NCBI GenBank assembly: GCA_002633005.1 | Contig: NMRA01000244.1 | Span: 41,866 to 105,865 of the forward strand | From: Phoronis australis | Taxonomy: Eukaryota > Phoronida > Phoronidae | DNA: 64,000 bases | Reading direction: 5' to 3' | In this document: positions 59,972-64,000 of the stretch, piece by piece | How the letters are laid out: every line of letters begins with the position of its first letter | Position numbering within the stretch: the first letter of the stretch is position 1 | The notes under the pieces: model-generated | Databases searched by the model: none | Told to the model about the DNA's origin: nothing | What the model saw: the letters and a program-made list of their open reading frames with translations, nothing else | Made by a program: the position numbers and the translations under genes

Positions 59972-60837
59972 ACAAAACTGTAGAAAAACATCTCTGAAAC
60001 TGTGGATTCGTCACTCTTCACATTCTTTGTCTTTCTATTTTTTTATAGCATGATGATCTGTGGTACTTGGCCTTTAAGACACAAGGTCTTTATCTTTGAA
60101 TTTCATTTGCATATTCAGGGCTCTGGACTGAGCTGTTGATTGCGATACATGTCCAACTGAAAAAACCCGAACTGTTAACACTAATTTAACATTCAACTAT
60201 GAGTGAGTTGAGATGCAACTTTTGCAGACGGACTTATCAGGAACTGATCCACCACCAGCCTAGCAAATTTACATGCCATCTGATCTGTCGCCTAAAAATG
60301 TTGATCGTCTAATAATTGGATTAGTTGATGCAACTGAAAATAAATCAGCTGATATACCAGTGCAGTGATTGAAATTTATTTATTTTAAATCAGATGCTCA
60401 AACTATTGTCTATCGATTTACACTTAAGGTAATCGACGTTTGACGAAATGGACAGTGGCTTCCATGGTCCTCAAATTACGACGGCGATGATGGCCACTTA
60501 GACACTTTAATTTAATTATCACTGCAGCTACCTAAGTAATTAATATTTACAAAAAATTGAGAAGAGGTTCCCTATCCCAGGACTACGGCAGGGGATGACG
60601 GCCACTTGGGCATGTTGTTTGCAACCATCTACTCCATTTAACCTTCTCAAAAATTTTTGACTTAAAAGTGCTTTAAAATCACACCCACAGTATAACGCCA
60701 TATGATTATCCCTTAGTGCAAGCAGTGTCGATGTGGCAACTGAACAATGGAGTGTTCGAAAAACAGGATTGCAGGAACAAGTGAATGCATTAACGACCTC
60801 CTCAGAGGCATCTCTCTACGCGGTACTTCTAAACTTA

Positions 60838-60935
60838 TAGGAACATAATTTGCCGAAAAACATCTGGCATATGGAGTACCTATGGTATGATCACCGTCTC
60901 TACTGGGTCAGCAGTATTGTCTAAGGCATAGGCAG
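60838..60935 (+). repeat. Interspersed repeat family R3, copy 2
   Basis: Counterpart of 8030-8165, inside the TIR element. Confidence 0.5.
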
Positions 60936-62429
60936 CCAAGGGGCTGAACAAGTTAAAGAAACAACTGGTGATAATACTGAAACACACATGGAAAACACCA
61001 AGATGTACCTTTCAAAAACACGTAGCTTTTTTCAAAGCTATACTTCTTTCTCTTTCTTGAAATGTGGTTCATAATATACTTTTCCTGCTAACAAATGATG
61101 CACTCATGTTTCAGAATGTTCCTATCTTGTTCAGCCTCAGGTTAATTGGGTGTTTCAGATTTTGGAAATATAATTGATTTTCTTGGGAAATTTTGGATAA
61201 CATCTGTATCACTTTCAGCAACTTTAGCTTTAGTACTACTGCTGATGTCTTGAAACGTTGCTATGCCGTTCTACATGTATGTCCTTTCAATTTTTTGGTC
61301 TGACACTTGGTCTTCTAGTCTACAGCACTCGGCAGTAATGCATTTTTAAATGTTAAGTATGAATTTGAATTTTTTGTCACGTCCCTAACAGTGTGTAGGT
61401 TATACCAGGACATGCAACTGTTTTCTGCACAAACGTTTGTGACACTTCTTCTCCTTTTTGATCTACTGTTCTACAGAGCTCCAAAGTCCATCAGCTTTCG
61501 CCAGGAAGCTTTCCTAAGCTTCTTTAGGCTCTGGCATCACAATTTTGTGCTGTTTGATAAACCTTGAATTATACAGGCATCACACTCCATGGGAGCAGCC
61601 ATATTGAAGTAACTAAGCACAACAATACAATCTGGCTCTCTGATTTGCCAATTCATTAGAAAAGCGCCACCAAGTGGCAGGAATGTGCATAATATTTTGT
61701 GCAACAGAAACACCTTTTTTTTAAAAAAAATGTGCAAGTGTAGACGTGGGAACTTTTTGGAATTTGATTCATAGGTATATTATCTAGCCACATAGAAAAA
61801 ACTAGGTTGTTCCCCCAAAGTACTCACAAGGATGAACGCTATGAGATCTGGCCCACCGACTAAAATATATACATTTGCATGGGCATTTTGTTTCTTAAAA
61901 CATTCATGGACCCGCGTTACGTCCTGACTTTTTAAAGAACTGACAGTTGATAATTCGCTGATACCATTCGCGGCGCCTAAAACGGTCGCAACGCCGATAC
62001 AAGGCCAAAGTAATTACTTTACGCCGCAAATTACTATTTTACGCACTTACATTACATGTGTAAACCGATGCAGACTGAGCCCAGTTTTCGCGAGACACGG
62101 TAAGGTATTGAGGGCGAAGTACGTGATCATAGCTTTAGTGCGCAAGCTTCTTGCACCTGTGTTCCTCAAGTCTGATAAGACAAATGAGGTACCACGGGTT
62201 CGTTTTATGAAAGTGATTTTTAAGTCCATTATGACAAGACTGACACATAATCTTGGTCCGCATCACAGTCTAGCAATGATTTAAACAAATTCTCTCAGTA
62301 GCTGTCTCGGTTGTGTGTGTATTCTCAGAGACTTAAAACTTCTGCTGCAATGAGATTTAATTATTTTTCAGAAATAATTGTGTGGAGCGTAAGATCAAAT
62401 TTCTATCTTAAAGAGGAACTTGAGCACTA

Positions 62430-62735
62430 ACTCCTTATCTCTGTGATTGCTTGGTCAAATTAGTTAGAAACACAACATATAGCGACGATGTGAGTATAAA
62501 GTACGTTGAAAATTGCCAAATATTTTTAAGAAAGAGTTTCGTGTCGAAAATCATCCACCGCAAATCCTAACAATGAACCATGTCTAGTGTATCGTGGCGT
62601 GGTGTTGGCGAATAACACTGAATGGTGCAGGCTACGTGAGCCCCGAACGTCATTAGGGCAAAGGTCACCTATTTATAGAATTTTTTCACATCATTGCCGT
62701 TTAGTTCCTGCTATACATTAGCATAGTTAGGAGCA
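62430..62735 (+). repeat. Interspersed repeat family R2, copy 2
   Basis: Counterpart of 7330-7735 with the same block order. Shorter. Confidence 0.75.
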
Positions 62736-63064
62736 TTTTAAACTTTTAGTCACTCTTCACGAAAGAGGGTCCAGTAGTTCTTTGCATTGTACGATTTTAC
62801 TCGACAAGCCTTTTAGGTGCCATATACAAGTCATGGTGGCAAAATATACTTCCAGAAAATAAAGAAAGAAAAAAGAAAAGACATGATGTCTGTGAAACGT
62901 CTCACGTAATGTGCTTGTTCATCGTGACGTATAATCGTGAAGCCTATCGTGGGGCCCGGTACTGAATGTGTTGTCCACAATTACGATAGTAATAACGACA
63001 GAGAGGTCGCTCATATTTTACGACTGCAATCGTTATATACAACAAGGAATTGGTTTGTAGGTAC

Positions 63065-63152
63065 CGGCCTCGTAATTTTACACTCGTATTTTTCGCTCGT
63101 AATTTTACGGCACTTGTCATTTTACTCTCGTATTTTTGCGCTCGTAAAATAC
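63065..63152. repeat. Short degenerate repeat of CTCGTA(A/T)TTTTNC
   Basis: Five close copies of a 14-18-bp unit alternate between CTCGTAATTTTAC and CTCGTATTTTTCG types. Confidence 0.65.
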
Positions 63153-63464
63153 GAACAAAAGATTGTCAAAAATCTGTTAGGAGCCTAAAAGTGACAAATT
63201 CTGGGCTTCTTTCGTTTCATCATATCTCAGAAATCAAGACAGCGTTTTCCCGTTTAGTGACTTTACCAGACGAAGGGGGTTCTGAGCGTGTGATAACATT
63301 TAGCTTCTTTGTTAAATGCCAAGCGCAGTCTTTTGTCTGTTATGACAACAGCCACTACCAGGCTTATTACAGACCACGTGTGAACACCGTCAATCGGAAA
63401 GAATAGATTATCGTAACTTCGGTTGCAGTTGGGCGATTTTGGCGATTCAAAAAGTAAACATGGT

Positions 63465-63725
63465 CACCATTTGACGAGAATTTCAGAAATGCTATTGGTT
63501 TATGTTCAAATATGTTACAACTTAACTTTTATTTTTAACAGCACAGCCCAGTCAGGCTAGATACGATCTTATTGAAGATTAGAGCAATTGTCGAACAAAA
63601 GAGAACTGGCCCTGCAACCATGAATGCCAGAATGGAGTTAATCAGTCGTGTAAGATAGTGCGGGATACAGGGGTAAACTTAACAATTTGTTGTCGGGCTA
63701 TAGAATCGAACAAGTTGGGACTTGC
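63465..63725 (-). repeat. Interspersed repeat family R4, copy 2 (inverted)
   Basis: Reverse complement of the R4 copy at 10250-10530, with the same order of matching blocks. Confidence 0.8.
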
Positions 63726-63969
63726 AACGGGAAAACGCCATAATGGTCTGTGATACTATGCTTTGTGCACTGTTCTCCAAAAAATTGTGCGTGAAAGGTG
63801 TCGTGGAAAGTTGCGCTTGTATGGAAATGGACTAAACCGACGATTTTGCTGTGAACGGTAAATCTTTCAAAATATTTACGAGTCAACTGAAAGAATTTTT
63901 AGTTGCAGCAGGTTGAACCTATGCAATTAGATATCAGTGGTGGATTTAGAGGCTGCCAAGGGGCCATGC

Positions 63970-64000
63970 CCCCCCCTCCTCTCTCTCTCTCTCTCTCTCT
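63970..64000. repeat. C run and CT microsatellite at the window edge
   Basis: CCCCCCC followed by TCTCTCTC to the last base, cut by the window end. Confidence 0.9.

Larger units (their letters stand above)
58629..61861 (-). mobile_element. DNA element, ~3.2 kb, with ~50-bp terminal inverted repeats
   Basis: The left end AGTCGGTGGGCCAGA-TTTG and inner GTGAGTACTTTAGGGGGG recur inverted at the right end (CCCCCAAAGTACTCAC, then GGCCCACCGACT). TA on each outer side is compatible with a TA target duplication. Inside, minus-strand frames remain: a Cys-rich CXC-like one (59363-59704) and one that ends in VCAQLRDTKVN (59777-59971). No catalytic triad is visible, and internal repeat R3 suggests decay or nesting. 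Confidence 0.7.
61862..64000. other. Right-edge region without a supported gene
   Basis: Contains R2 copy 2 and R4 copy 2, an odd CTCGTAATTTTAC repeat near 63065-63150 and a CT microsatellite at the edge. Open frames here lack splice context or family resemblance. Confidence 0.45.

Overview
This window looks like metazoan nuclear DNA, most likely from a marine invertebrate. Genes are split by spliceosomal GT-AG introns, intergenic space is long, and the non-coding sequence is full of SINE-like, LINE-like, MITE-like and simple repeats. The exact phylum cannot be fixed from this sequence alone. Three short runs of N (near 11183, 52125-52129 and 57280) mark assembly ambiguities. Most of the open frames of 60-100 codons are chance. 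The real coding signal is in short exons that I joined by splice sites and reading-frame phase.

Layout, left to right. (1) 929-9209, minus strand: the 5' part of a spatacsin (SPG11) gene, nine exons, continuing beyond the left edge. (2) 9210-12143: a 2.9-kb head-to-head intergenic region with several interspersed repeats. (3) 12144-37782, plus strand: a complete SR-protein kinase (SRPK1/2 family). It has 14 phase-consistent exons and 665 codons, including a 16-nt first coding exon and a possible internal alternative start at 22776. (4) 38819-48213, minus strand, tail-to-tail with SRPK: a complete ten-exon gene for a C45/acyl-CoA:6-APA acyltransferase-like (Drosophila Tan-like) Ntn hydrolase, 393 codons. 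(5) 49651-50217, plus strand: two phase-compatible exons of an unrecognised protein. (6) 50540-54230: decayed LINE fragments and a possible HIRAN-like transposon remnant. (7) 54369-58243, minus strand: a two-exon gene for a small secreted PAN/Apple plus fibronectin type II protein. Its intron holds a nested foldback repeat. (8) 58629-61861: a 3.2-kb DNA element with terminal inverted repeats and a minus-strand Cys-rich CXC-like frame. (9) 61862-64000: repeats that have second copies near the SPG11/SRPK end.

The genes do not form a pathway. Spatacsin acts in lysosome/autophagosome membrane recycling, SRPK phosphorylates SR splicing factors, the C45 protein is a predicted amide hydrolase or acyltransferase, and the PAN-FN2 protein is probably extracellular. 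The most interesting sequence features are these: a 30-bp tandem repeat that copies the 3' splice site of the SRPK catalytic-loop exon five times, with an in-frame stop in every upstream copy; two small palindromes with different arms but the same loop; a family of roughly 100-145-bp MITEs with one head-to-head pair; and a long near-perfect foldback at 380-568. I found no prokaryote-type operon, CRISPR array or defence system.
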